Source: DAOTXK01 sp034435395
Lineage (GTDB): Bacteria > Chloroflexota > Anaerolineae > Aggregatilineales > Ch27
Direction: 5' to 3'
Length of the DNA stretch: 53,944 bases
Assembly (NCBI GenBank): GCA_034435395.1
Contig: DAOTXK010000120.1
Span: forward strand, 1 to 53,944
Position 1 is the stretch's first letter. Each line of letters opens with the position of its first letter. Positions 9,018 to 16,322 of this stretch are shown here, piece after piece. A program made the translations under genes and the position numbers. Under the pieces are notes generated by a model that saw only the letters and a program-made list of their open reading frames with translations, searched no databases and had not been told where the DNA came from.

Positions 9018-10013
9018 GTGGAGATGGCGAGGGGGGCGATGACTGCTTCAGTGGATGCCGGGTCTCCAGCGGTGGATCGGTCGCTGGCTGGCCCGGCGGC
9101 GATGACGCCCGGTTTCCGGCGTCTGGCGGTGCTCACGTCGGCCTGGGTCTGGCTGTTGATCGTGATCGGCGGGGTCGTCCGGGTGACCGGGTCCGGGCTG
9201 GGCTGCCCGGACTGGCCGTTGTGTTACGGACAGGCCCTGCCGCCGCCGGAGACCACCGCCCGGATCGAGTTCAGCCACCGCCTGGTGGCCGGGGTGGGCG
9301 GGCTGCTCATCCTGGGCATGGCCATCGTGGCCTGGCGGCGGTACCGCGACCGGCGCTGGATCGCCTGGCCAGCGGCGCTGATGGTTGTGATGCTGGGGCT
9401 GCAATTCCTGCTGGGCGCGGCCGTGGTGCTCACGGAGCTGGAGCCGCTGTCGGTGGCGGTGCACCTGGGCGCGGCGTTGATCATCTTCGCCTGCTCGCTG
9501 GTGGTGGCGCTGGTCGCTAATCGTCCGGCGGCGCTCGACCGGGAAGTTTATCCGGCCCGCTACGAAGCGCTGGTGCTGGCGGCGGTCGTGGCGCTGTTTC
9601 TGCTGCTGACCACGGGCGCGGTGGTGGTAGGGGAGGGCGCGTCCTACGCCTGCCCGGACTGGCCGCTGTGCCAGGGGCGTATCGGGCCAGCGGCGGATGC
9701 AGCGACCCCGGCCCTGCTGCACCTGGGCCACCGGTACGCGGCGGCGGCGGTGGGCGTCTTGCTGCTGGTGGTGGTGGGGATCACGCTGCGCGACCGCGCG
9801 GCCCGGCCACTGGCGAGCCGCTGGGCCATCCTGCTGGGCGCGCTGTTTCTGGTTCAGGTCGGGGTCGGCGCGCTTCAAATCTGGTCGCATCTGGCGACGG
9901 TCTGGCGGGTGGTTCACCTGGGCGCGGCGGCGGGTGTGTGGGCGGCGCTGGTGATCCTGGCGGCGCTGATCTGCTTCCCGGGAAAGGCGCGCGCTGGAGC
10001 GGGCGATAGCTGA
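9018..10013 (+). CDS. ctaA: heme A synthase, COX15/CtaA family
   Basis: This enzyme oxidises the C8 methyl of heme O to give heme A for cytochrome c oxidase, so the organism probably respires oxygen with an aa3-type oxidase. It is an integral membrane protein with about eight helices built as two homologous halves. Each half contains the cysteine motif CPDWPLC (GLGCPDWPLCYG and SYACPDWPLCQG) and two heme-ligand histidines (EFSHRLVAG and VHLGAAL; LGHRYAA and VHLGAAAG). The start is uncertain: GTG 9018 has GAGGA at good spacing, ATG 9024 and ATG 9039 (close to an AGGGGGG run) are alternatives, and all precede the first helix. No oxidase subunit or ctaB lies in the window. Confidence 0.93.
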   Translation: MEMARGAMTASVDAGSPAVDRSLAGPAAMTPGFRRLAVLTSAWVWLLIVIGGVVRVTGSGLGCPDWPLCYGQALPPPETTARIEFSHRLVAGVGGLLILGMAIVAWRRYRDRRWIAWPAALMVVMLGLQFLLGAAVVLTELEPLSVAVHLGAALIIFACSLVVALVANRPAALDREVYPARYEALVLAAVVALFLLLTTGAVVVGEGASYACPDWPLCQGRIGPAADAATPALLHLGHRYAAAAVGVLLLVVVGITLRDRAARPLASRWAILLGALFLVQVGVGALQIWSHLATVWRVVHLGAAAGVWAALVILAALICFPGKARAGAGDS

Positions 10014-10064
10014 GGGAGAGGCCCGGCCTCTGGCGATGGCAGTCGAATGGCCGGGCGGGCACGA

Positions 10065-10892
10065 TCAGCGGCAGCCCGGGTTGCCGGTCCAGATGCCCGA
10101 CCGGGGCAGGAAGACGGGCGACCGCCCCCCATCCGCGCGATGATAGGCTGGGCAGGCGGGTCCTGGTCCGCGCCGGTAAGGTTGCCGATGGGCTGCCGTG
10201 ACCGCCCGCTGGCGGACCTGCCGCATTTCTCGGGTGGCCCAGGGTGCCCAGTGCCAGTGCCGCCAGGCGTTGGGCACCCACTGGCCGAAGTCGTGGTGAG
10301 TCACAAAATACGCCACAAAAAAGGCGGCAAAAACGTCAATGGTATAGTGGGAATGCCCTGCCATCAGCGACGCCACCTGCAACCAGGCCAGCGTCAGATG
10401 CGCCCGTTTGAGCCAGTTGTCCTCGCGCTGGGCGAAAAAATAATACTGGGTGAAGGCGCTGCCGGCGTGGCCGGAGAAAAACATCCCCTTGTACATATAC
10501 CGGGCCATCAGGTGGTTGTCGCCGAAGGTCTGAGCGGGAACTTGAATCTGCGCCAGCGGGGTGAAGGTGATGGCGAAGGCCCGCAGGATGAACATCACGC
10601 TGAGGCGGAACAGGAATATGGGGGCTTCCCTGAACTGGCGGCGTCCCAGGCAGTAGACGGTCAGCACCCCCTGCACCAGGCTGATCAGTTCGCCGAAACC
10701 GATGAAGAAGCTGATCTCAGGGATGATGTCCAGGATCAGGTCGTCAGGGCGGACCGGATCGGGATAATAGATTTCGACGAACTGGCCGGTGGCGATACAC
10801 GTGACCACCATCAGCAGAGCAAACGCCAGGCTCCAGGCCAGTTGCGTCGAATCAATTGACTGGCGAATCTCGCTGATATTATGCAAATGCAT
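10065..10892 (-). CDS. PAP2-type phosphatase, sphingomyelin-synthase-like
   Basis: A ~275-aa integral membrane protein. The second half carries the PAP2_C (sphingomyelin synthase-related) catalytic pattern: FFSGHAGSAF followed ~35 residues later by HSHYTIDVFAAFF, giving a His-His-Asp triad. About five or six hydrophobic helices precede and surround it (WSLAFALLMVVTCIA, SFFIGFGELISLV, FRLSVMFILRAFAI). The family transfers or hydrolyses phosphate head groups of lipids; the substrate here is unknown. The start at ATG 10892 (MHLHNISEIRQ) is preferred because a -10-like TATTAT lies 15-20 bp upstream, although no clear ribosome site is visible; an ATG at 10970 gives an implausible N-terminus. The C-terminal ~45 residues are Arg/Pro-rich and probably disordered. 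Confidence 0.75.
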   Translation of the reverse strand: MHLHNISEIRQSIDSTQLAWSLAFALLMVVTCIATGQFVEIYYPDPVRPDDLILDIIPEISFFIGFGELISLVQGVLTVYCLGRRQFREAPIFLFRLSVMFILRAFAITFTPLAQIQVPAQTFGDNHLMARYMYKGMFFSGHAGSAFTQYYFFAQREDNWLKRAHLTLAWLQVASLMAGHSHYTIDVFAAFFVAYFVTHHDFGQWVPNAWRHWHWAPWATREMRQVRQRAVTAAHRQPYRRGPGPACPAYHRADGGRSPVFLPRSGIWTGNPGCR

Positions 10893-11051
10893 ATGACAAC
10901 CCGCCGCTAATAATAGTCTGAGTACCCAGATTGTACAGGATTCAGGCGACCCGGCAAACGGGCTTGTCATGACGGGCCGGGCGTTTCAGGGCGTTTATCC
11001 TACCTCTGGCCGCCTGTTTCCGGCAACTGGCAATTGTTGAAAAGAGCCGCC

Positions 11052-12788
11052 ATGCATCCGAACAGGGCAAACGCGCGCTGGTGGAAGCGCAGGCGCTGGT
11101 GGGGGCGGTTGACGGTCCTGCTGGCGACCGCGCTCGCCTGTAACCTGACCGCGCCCGCCACCCCGCCGACCGCCACCCCGCCGCCCACCCTCCCGCCGAC
11201 TCCCACCACCGCGCCGACCCCCGCCTATGACCAGGGGCGCGTCGAAGCCATCCTGGCGGGGATGAGCCTGGAGGAGCGGGTCGGGCAGATGTTTATGCTC
11301 GGCTACTACGATCCCAGCCCGACGCTGGACCTCTACCAACTGGCCGAGCGGGGACGTCCGGGCGGGATTGTGCTGTTCGCCCACAATGTGGGGAATCCGG
11401 CGGAGACAGCCGCCGTGGTCAACCGCCTGCAAGCGACGGCGCTGGAGACGACTGGCGTGCCGCTGCTGATCGCCACCGACCAGGAAGGCGGCATCGTCTC
11501 CCGGCTGCGGCAGGGCTTCACCGCCTGGCCGAATATGATGGCGCTGGCTGCCACACGGGACCCGTCGCTGGCGGAGCGGGTTGGCGCGGCCATGGCCGAG
11601 GAACTGCGGGCCGTCGGCATCAACATGGACCTGGCCCCGGTGGCGGACGTGCTCGCCAACCCGTCCAATGCGGTGATCAGCGTGCGGTCGTTTGGCTCGG
11701 TGCCGCCGTTGGTGGCGCAGTTCAGCGCGGCCATGATGCGCGGCCTGCAAGCGGGCGGCGTGATCACCACCGCCAAACATTTCCCCGGCCATGGCGGGAC
11801 GACCGAGGACAGCCATCTGCAACTGCCCAGCGACACCCGTTCCCGCGCCGAACTGGAAGCGGACCTCCTGCCGTTTGCCACCCTGATCGCTGACGGCGTG
11901 GACGCGGTGATGACGGCCCACGTGGTCTACCCATCCCTGAGCGGCGACGGGCAGGCGGCCACCTTCAGCCACGCCATCGTCACCGGCTTGCTGCGGCGGG
12001 AGATGGGCTTTGAGGGCGTGGTCCTCTCCGACGCGATGAGCATGGGCGCGGTGCTGGAGCAGTATCCGCTGGAGCAGGCCGTCGAGCGGGCGATCACGGC
12101 CGGCGTGGATATGCTGACCTTCGGGCGTGGCGTCACGCCGGAGCAGCAACTGGCCGCTATCGCCCATACCGTGCGGCTGGTCCAGCTGGGCATCCTCGAC
12201 GAGGGGCGCATCAACGAGTCGGCCCGGCACATCCTGGCGCTGAAGTCGCGCTACGGCGTGCTGGACTGGTCGCCGGTGGAGCCGGGGACGGCCACCTTCA
12301 ACCTGGAAGCGCACCAGGCCCTCAGCTACGAAGTTTCAGCTTACGCGCTGACGCTGCTCCGTGATCGGGGGGACCTGTTGCCACTGGACCCCGACGGGCC
12401 GGTCACGGTGGTTTATCCGCTGAACGCCAGCGGCGCGCCTGCCGCCTTCCGGGCGTTTGATCCGGACGTTGCCCTGGTCGGCATCTCGGAGCGCGTCACC
12501 CAGGCCGACTGGGACGGCGTGATGGCCGCGGCGGAGGCGGGGGGGACGGTCGTGATCCTGACCCAGGACGCCTGGTTCGACGCGGACCTGGCAGCGCTGG
12601 TGCGGGCGCTGCCCGTCGAGCGGACGGTGGCGGTGGCCATCCGCTCCCCCTATGACCTGCTGGCCTATCCCGACATCGGGACGTATCTGCTGACCTACAG
12701 CGGCCACGATCAGGCCCTCTCCGCGCTGGCCCGGATGCTGTACGGCCACGTCGGCGCGCCGGGGCGCATCCCGGTCGATCTGCCGTAA
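11052..12788 (+). CDS. glycoside hydrolase family 3 beta-N-acetylhexosaminidase, probable lipoprotein
   Basis: A 578-aa GH3 enzyme of the NagZ type, expected to release N-acetylglucosamine from peptidoglycan fragments or glycans. A basic N-terminus (HPNRANARWWKRRRWW) and a hydrophobic stretch end in TALAC, a non-ideal lipobox, followed by a Thr/Pro linker (~residues 35-58). The GH3 barrel includes ATDQEGGIVSRL, DLAPVADV, the diagnostic KHFPGHGGTTEDSH loop, and LSDAMSMGAV with the nucleophile Asp. A ~170-aa C-terminal alpha/beta domain follows (SAYALTLLRDRGDLLPL ... PVTVVYPL), present in two-domain NagZ enzymes. The start is ATG 11052; an in-frame TTG 18 nt earlier is possible. External location makes a scavenging role more likely than cytosolic recycling (inference). 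Confidence 0.9.
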   Translation: MHPNRANARWWKRRRWWGRLTVLLATALACNLTAPATPPTATPPPTLPPTPTTAPTPAYDQGRVEAILAGMSLEERVGQMFMLGYYDPSPTLDLYQLAERGRPGGIVLFAHNVGNPAETAAVVNRLQATALETTGVPLLIATDQEGGIVSRLRQGFTAWPNMMALAATRDPSLAERVGAAMAEELRAVGINMDLAPVADVLANPSNAVISVRSFGSVPPLVAQFSAAMMRGLQAGGVITTAKHFPGHGGTTEDSHLQLPSDTRSRAELEADLLPFATLIADGVDAVMTAHVVYPSLSGDGQAATFSHAIVTGLLRREMGFEGVVLSDAMSMGAVLEQYPLEQAVERAITAGVDMLTFGRGVTPEQQLAAIAHTVRLVQLGILDEGRINESARHILALKSRYGVLDWSPVEPGTATFNLEAHQALSYEVSAYALTLLRDRGDLLPLDPDGPVTVVYPLNASGAPAAFRAFDPDVALVGISERVTQADWDGVMAAAEAGGTVVILTQDAWFDADLAALVRALPVERTVAVAIRSPYDLLAYPDIGTYLLTYSGHDQALSALARMLYGHVGAPGRIPVDLP

Positions 12789-12824
12789 GTGGATGGCGGG
12801 ACGGGGTATTCCTCAATCATTCGG

Positions 12825-12833
12825 TGATACAAT
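12825..12833 (+). promoter_or_regulatory. extended -10 promoter (TGATACAAT)
   Basis: TGn directly joined to TACAAT, 43 bp before the start at 12876, with no good -35. This gives a start site near 12840 and supports the downstream ATG over the ATG at 12840. Confidence 0.5.
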
Positions 12834-12875
12834 GGGGCTATGTTCCTGAGGAGGCCGCATCGGGAAGGGGACATC

Positions 12876-14354
12876 ATGGATTGGCGCTGGCGGTTGGGGC
12901 CGGGAATCATGGCCGTCGTTCTGGCGGTGGCCACCTTTCTGCCGGCAGCCGTGGCTCAGGGCGGGCTTGATCCCACCGCGCCGCCGGGCTTTGGCGAAGC
13001 CATCCTGGAAGCGGGCTTCTCCCCGGACCCGCACGTGGTGCGCCTATCCAGCGGCGGGACCGTGAACGTACGCGCCGCGCTGGGGGACGCCTGTCTGGGC
13101 GAGGCCCAGGGGTACGCCGCCACCGCGCCCGATTACCGGGTGAAATACGCCGGCGGGCCGGAGGAGACCCTCCGCTTTTTTTTCCTGGGCGAGGGGGATA
13201 CGACGCTGGTGATCTACAGCCCGGACCGGCGCTGGTACTGCGACGACGACTCCTGGGGCCAGCAGAATCCGCAGATCACCTTCGCGGAGCCACGGCGCGG
13301 GTGGTACAACATCTGGGTGGGGAGCTACAACCCGGGCGACACGGTCGCCGGGATGCTGTCTATCACGGCGCAGGGGCAGGACTCCGTCGGCACGCCAGCG
13401 CGCAGCCGCCTGCTGAACCCTCAGGACATCCCGATCTATGGGGCGACGGCGCTGGGAGCGGGTTTTGCCCCGGACCCGCATACCGTGTCGATGGCCAGCG
13501 GCGGCGGGGTGGACGTGCGGGCCGACCTGGGAACCGCCTGCGCAGGGGACGCCCAGGGTTACGTGGCCAGCGCGCCGGGTTACCGCGTGCAGTACACGGC
13601 GGGCGCGGGCGGGCGGCTGCGGTTTTTCTTCCGGGCGGACGGCGACACCACACTGGTCATCTACGGGCCGGATGGGCGGTGGACCTGCGACGACGACTCC
13701 GGCGGGGACCGGAACCCACTGATCACGTTCGAGAATCCGCTGGGCGGCGCGTACAGCATATGGGTCGGCAGCTACCACCGGGGCGAGGTCGTCAACGGTC
13801 AGTTGTTCATCACCGGGCGGGACCTGACGCCGGGCAACCTTCCTGGCGGGACGACCGCCATCGGGCCGGGACTCACCGGCACTCCGACGCCCACGCCCCC
13901 ACCGCTGGTCATCGGCGGCTTCGACCTGGCCGCCACCCCCAGCTTTGGGACGGCGATCCTGGCGGCGGATTTCCTGCCGGACCCATACCAGGTGCGCCTG
14001 ATGAGCGGCGGCGGGGTGGACGTGCGGGCCAACCTGGCCAATAGCTGCGTCGGTGAGGCTCAGGGGTACGCCGCCAGCGCCCCTGATGTCCGCGTGCAGT
14101 ACACGGCAGGGACCGCCGGGCGGCTGCGGTTTTTCTTTGTCGGCGATGGGGACACGACGCTGGTGGTCCGCAGCCCGGACGGCAAATGGACCTGCGACGA
14201 CGATTCCGCCGGCACGCAGAATCCCATGATCACGTTTGTCGGCCCGGCCAGCGGCCAGTACGACGTGTGGGTGGGCAGCTTCACCCAGGGCGATTTTGTG
14301 CTCGGCGTCCTGTACCTCACCGAACAAGACCTGACGCCAGGTGATTATCGGTAG
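12876..14354 (+). CDS. secreted protein of three tandem Cys-pair CDDDS domains
   Basis: A 492-aa exported protein starting at ATG 12876 (AAGGGGA upstream) with a signal peptide (residues ~1-28, ending PAAVAQ). It consists of three copies of a ~130-residue domain (about 35-165, 183-320, 345-490); copies two and three are separated by a linker containing TGTPTPTPPP. Each copy has the same landmarks: F..DP..V...SGG.V.VRA.L...C, QGY.A.AP, R.FF..DGDTTLV, W.CDDDS, NP.ITF, and a closing Y..WVGSY/F. The two cysteines per copy (C73 and C122 in copy one) probably form a disulfide; the CDDDS loop looks like a calcium-binding turn as in PPC domains. I do not know the family. It probably has an adhesive or carbohydrate-binding role (inference). 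Confidence 0.75.
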   Translation: MDWRWRLGPGIMAVVLAVATFLPAAVAQGGLDPTAPPGFGEAILEAGFSPDPHVVRLSSGGTVNVRAALGDACLGEAQGYAATAPDYRVKYAGGPEETLRFFFLGEGDTTLVIYSPDRRWYCDDDSWGQQNPQITFAEPRRGWYNIWVGSYNPGDTVAGMLSITAQGQDSVGTPARSRLLNPQDIPIYGATALGAGFAPDPHTVSMASGGGVDVRADLGTACAGDAQGYVASAPGYRVQYTAGAGGRLRFFFRADGDTTLVIYGPDGRWTCDDDSGGDRNPLITFENPLGGAYSIWVGSYHRGEVVNGQLFITGRDLTPGNLPGGTTAIGPGLTGTPTPTPPPLVIGGFDLAATPSFGTAILAADFLPDPYQVRLMSGGGVDVRANLANSCVGEAQGYAASAPDVRVQYTAGTAGRLRFFFVGDGDTTLVVRSPDGKWTCDDDSAGTQNPMITFVGPASGQYDVWVGSFTQGDFVLGVLYLTEQDLTPGDYR

Positions 14355-14370
14355 TCGTCTCGCGAGCGGC

Positions 14371-15033
14371 TCAGTCCAGCACGGCATACGCCCGGACCGG
14401 GAACGCCGCCGCCCCTTCCACCTTGACCGGCGCGGCATGAAAGGTGAACGTCCGCCCGATCAGCGCCTCCAGGCCGGTCAGGTTCTCCACGATCAGGATG
14501 CGATTGAGCAGCAGGGTGGTGTGGACCGGGCGGGCGGGGTCGGCCTGGTCGTCGGCGGCCAGGTAATCGACGCCGCACAGCCGGGCACCGCCGTCGCGCA
14601 GCCGTTCGGCGATGGCCCGCGTCAGGAAGGGATAGGCGGCGTAAGCTTCCGGGTCGTCCCAATACGCATCCCAGCCGGTGCAGAACAGCACGGCCTGACC
14701 GCTCACGTCCACGCCGTCCAGCACCGCCTCCGGAATCGGCTGGCGCGGCGCGAGCGGGCGGCAGTCCAGGCACACGCCGGGCAGCACGCAGTCTTCCAGC
14801 GCCAGCTGGTGGATGCGCGCCCCGGTGGGGTCAAAGTGATAGGGCGAATCGAGATAGGTGCTCAGGCTGGTAACGAAGGCCGCCTGGCTGATCTCGCACG
14901 AGCAGCCCTGGTAGCGCCCGGAGGCGGCGGTCTGGGCGTGGCTCAGGTAGGGGCTGATGGTGGGGGCCGGGACGGACGGGCTGAAGCGGGGGATATCCGG
15001 CCCCAGGGTGTGGGACAGATCGATCAGGCGCAT
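14371..15033 (-). CDS. cyclase-family (kynurenine formamidase-like) protein with altered metal site
   Basis: A 220-aa protein of the cyclase/arylformamidase fold, beginning MRLIDLSHTLGPDIPRF. Family members are metal-dependent hydrolases with an HxGTHxDxPxH motif. Here the corresponding residues 56-66 read SLSTYLDSPYH: Asp62, Pro64 and His66 are kept, but the first His is Ser56 and the second, a usual metal ligand, is Tyr60. The later histidine and glutamate positions (RPVHTTLLLNR and ILIVENLTGLEAL) are present. It is therefore either a subfamily with a different metal site or a non-hydrolytic homologue. No kynurenine-pathway neighbour is present. GAGG lies upstream of ATG 15033. Confidence 0.8.
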   Translation of the reverse strand: MRLIDLSHTLGPDIPRFSPSVPAPTISPYLSHAQTAASGRYQGCSCEISQAAFVTSLSTYLDSPYHFDPTGARIHQLALEDCVLPGVCLDCRPLAPRQPIPEAVLDGVDVSGQAVLFCTGWDAYWDDPEAYAAYPFLTRAIAERLRDGGARLCGVDYLAADDQADPARPVHTTLLLNRILIVENLTGLEALIGRTFTFHAAPVKVEGAAAFPVRAYAVLD

Positions 15034-15087
15034 GGCGGAAACCTCTGTGTCCCCAGGACTGTCAGGGCGGACCGGCCCCTTAGGCGC

Positions 15088-15093
15088 ATTATA
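15088..15093 (-). promoter_or_regulatory. candidate -10 element for the cyclase gene
   Basis: Perfect TATAAT on the leftward strand, 55 bp before the cyclase start. The -35 is not evident. Confidence 0.4.
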
Positions 15094-15134
15094 CTGTCGA
15101 TTCGCCGCTCAAAATGGCTTTACAGGGTTAAATG

Positions 15135-15163
15135 TTGACAAAGCTCTCTGGTTATCATAAAGT
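15135..15163 (+). promoter_or_regulatory. candidate protease promoter
   Basis: Perfect TTGACA (15135-15140), 17-nt spacer, TAAAGT (15158-15163), in an AT-rich patch. This predicts a ~180-nt untranslated leader for the protease gene. Confidence 0.5.
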
Positions 15164-15349
15164 GTAATCGTGCTTTATTTTTGTATTACCATATCTCTGT
15201 CGTCCGGCGTTGAGCCAGGGGTGGGGGTGACGAATAGCAGCGAGCGGCGCTTGCCCATGGCTCTTTCGTCGTTCGGGCTGTTGTCTGGCAGAGAGATGGC
15301 GTGCCCGCATCAAATCCCATCACCTACAATATACATAAGGAGGAGAACG

Positions 15350-16135
15350 ATGAAAAGGTTTATTATGCTGGGGATTGTCGCGGCTCTGGCACTGGGGGTG
15401 AGCGGCAGCGCCCTGGCGATCAGCAACGGTCAGCCGGATTCCGCCCATCCCTATGTGGGATTGGTGTTCTGGCCAGACCCCAGGAATCCAGGTTACGGCA
15501 GCCTGTGCTCAGGGGCTTTGGTCGCGCCGACGGTGGTGGTGACTGCCGCCCATTGTGCCGAGCCTGCTCTGAGCGATTTTGCGTATGTCTTCTTTGGTCA
15601 GTCTCCGCCCTATGCGAGGGTAGTGACTGGGACCTTTCACCGCGACCCGGGTTATTGTCCGGGGTGCGCGCCAGGGCTGCCCGGCTTTGACACCCACGAT
15701 GTGGCAGTCGTGGTGCTGGATGCGGCGGTCAATGACTTCGGGTTCGCGGCGCTGCCGTCAGCCGGTCTGGTGGATACGCTTCCCATGAACACCCCGGTCG
15801 ACCTGGTCGGCTACGGGGTCCAGGCGCGGTTGGTTGGGGGAGGGCCGCCGGAATGGGACTGGGACTCCTTTCCTCCCACCCGCTACTATGCGCCGACCGA
15901 GTTGGTCGCCAGCAACCATGTCCACGCCGACGAGTTTATCAAGCTGCGAGCCAATCCGTCACGGGGTTCGGGCGGCGTGTGCTTTGGCGATTCGGGCGGC
16001 CCGGACCTGTTGGGCGGCACGAACATCATCCTGGCGGTGAATTCGTATGTGACCAACGGCAACTGCGCCGGTGTGACCTACTCCAACCGCGTCGACACGT
16101 ATGCGTTGGACTTCATTCGCAGTTTTATGCCGTAA
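15350..16135 (+). CDS. secreted trypsin-like serine protease (S1 family)
   Basis: A 261-aa exported protease starting at ATG 15350, with a near-ideal AAGGAGGAG ribosome site. The signal peptide MKRFIMLGIVAALALGVSGSALA is followed directly by ISNGQPDSAHPYVGLVF, so cleavage after ALA would create the Ile-x-Asn-Gly N-terminus that in trypsin-type enzymes inserts beside the active site; no pro-peptide is evident. The catalytic triad is complete: H68 in TAAHC, D117 in THDVAVV, S215 in GDSGGP. Cysteines C53/C69 and a close pair at 103/106 suggest disulfides. The segment between D117 and S215 carries an unusual Trp/Asp-rich loop (PPEWDWDSF). Substrate unknown. A strong terminator follows. Confidence 0.92.
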   Translation: MKRFIMLGIVAALALGVSGSALAISNGQPDSAHPYVGLVFWPDPRNPGYGSLCSGALVAPTVVVTAAHCAEPALSDFAYVFFGQSPPYARVVTGTFHRDPGYCPGCAPGLPGFDTHDVAVVVLDAAVNDFGFAALPSAGLVDTLPMNTPVDLVGYGVQARLVGGGPPEWDWDSFPPTRYYAPTELVASNHVHADEFIKLRANPSRGSGGVCFGDSGGPDLLGGTNIILAVNSYVTNGNCAGVTYSNRVDTYALDFIRSFMP

Positions 16136-16156
16136 GGCGTGAGTTTCGCTGAGGTG

Positions 16157-16184
16157 GAGCCGCTCGGAGCAGCGGCTCTTTTTG
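16157..16184 (+). terminator. intrinsic terminator after the protease gene
   Basis: Perfect 8-bp stem GAGCCGCT / AGCGGCTC, 6-nt loop, then TTTTT (16179-16183), 22 bp past the stop codon. Confidence 0.88.
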
Positions 16185-16322
16185 TGTAGGGGTGTCGGTT
16201 TCTGAATGAGCCGGCACTGGGTATGCCGGGGCGCTTTCGCCAGACGGGGACTTGCCGTATCATACCAGCTAAGGGAGACACCTGCTCCCCGATGGATGTC
16301 GGCCCAGGAGAGGGTTGGTTGG

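Larger units (their letters stand above)
15034..15349. other. intergenic region with divergent promoters and a long leader
   Basis: This 316-bp gap holds the leftward cyclase promoter element (15088) and the rightward protease promoter (15135), then a ~180-nt leader with no ORF of its own. The leader ends in a TACAAT (15325-15330) that could be a second -10 immediately before the AAGGAGGAG ribosome site. No recognisable riboswitch or RNA gene is seen. Confidence 0.4.

Noticed and set aside
10893..10970. Lipobox-like LLLAAGC in the extended PAP2 reading
   Set aside because: It exists only if translation starts at ATG 10970, which has no ribosome site and lies upstream of the likely promoter.
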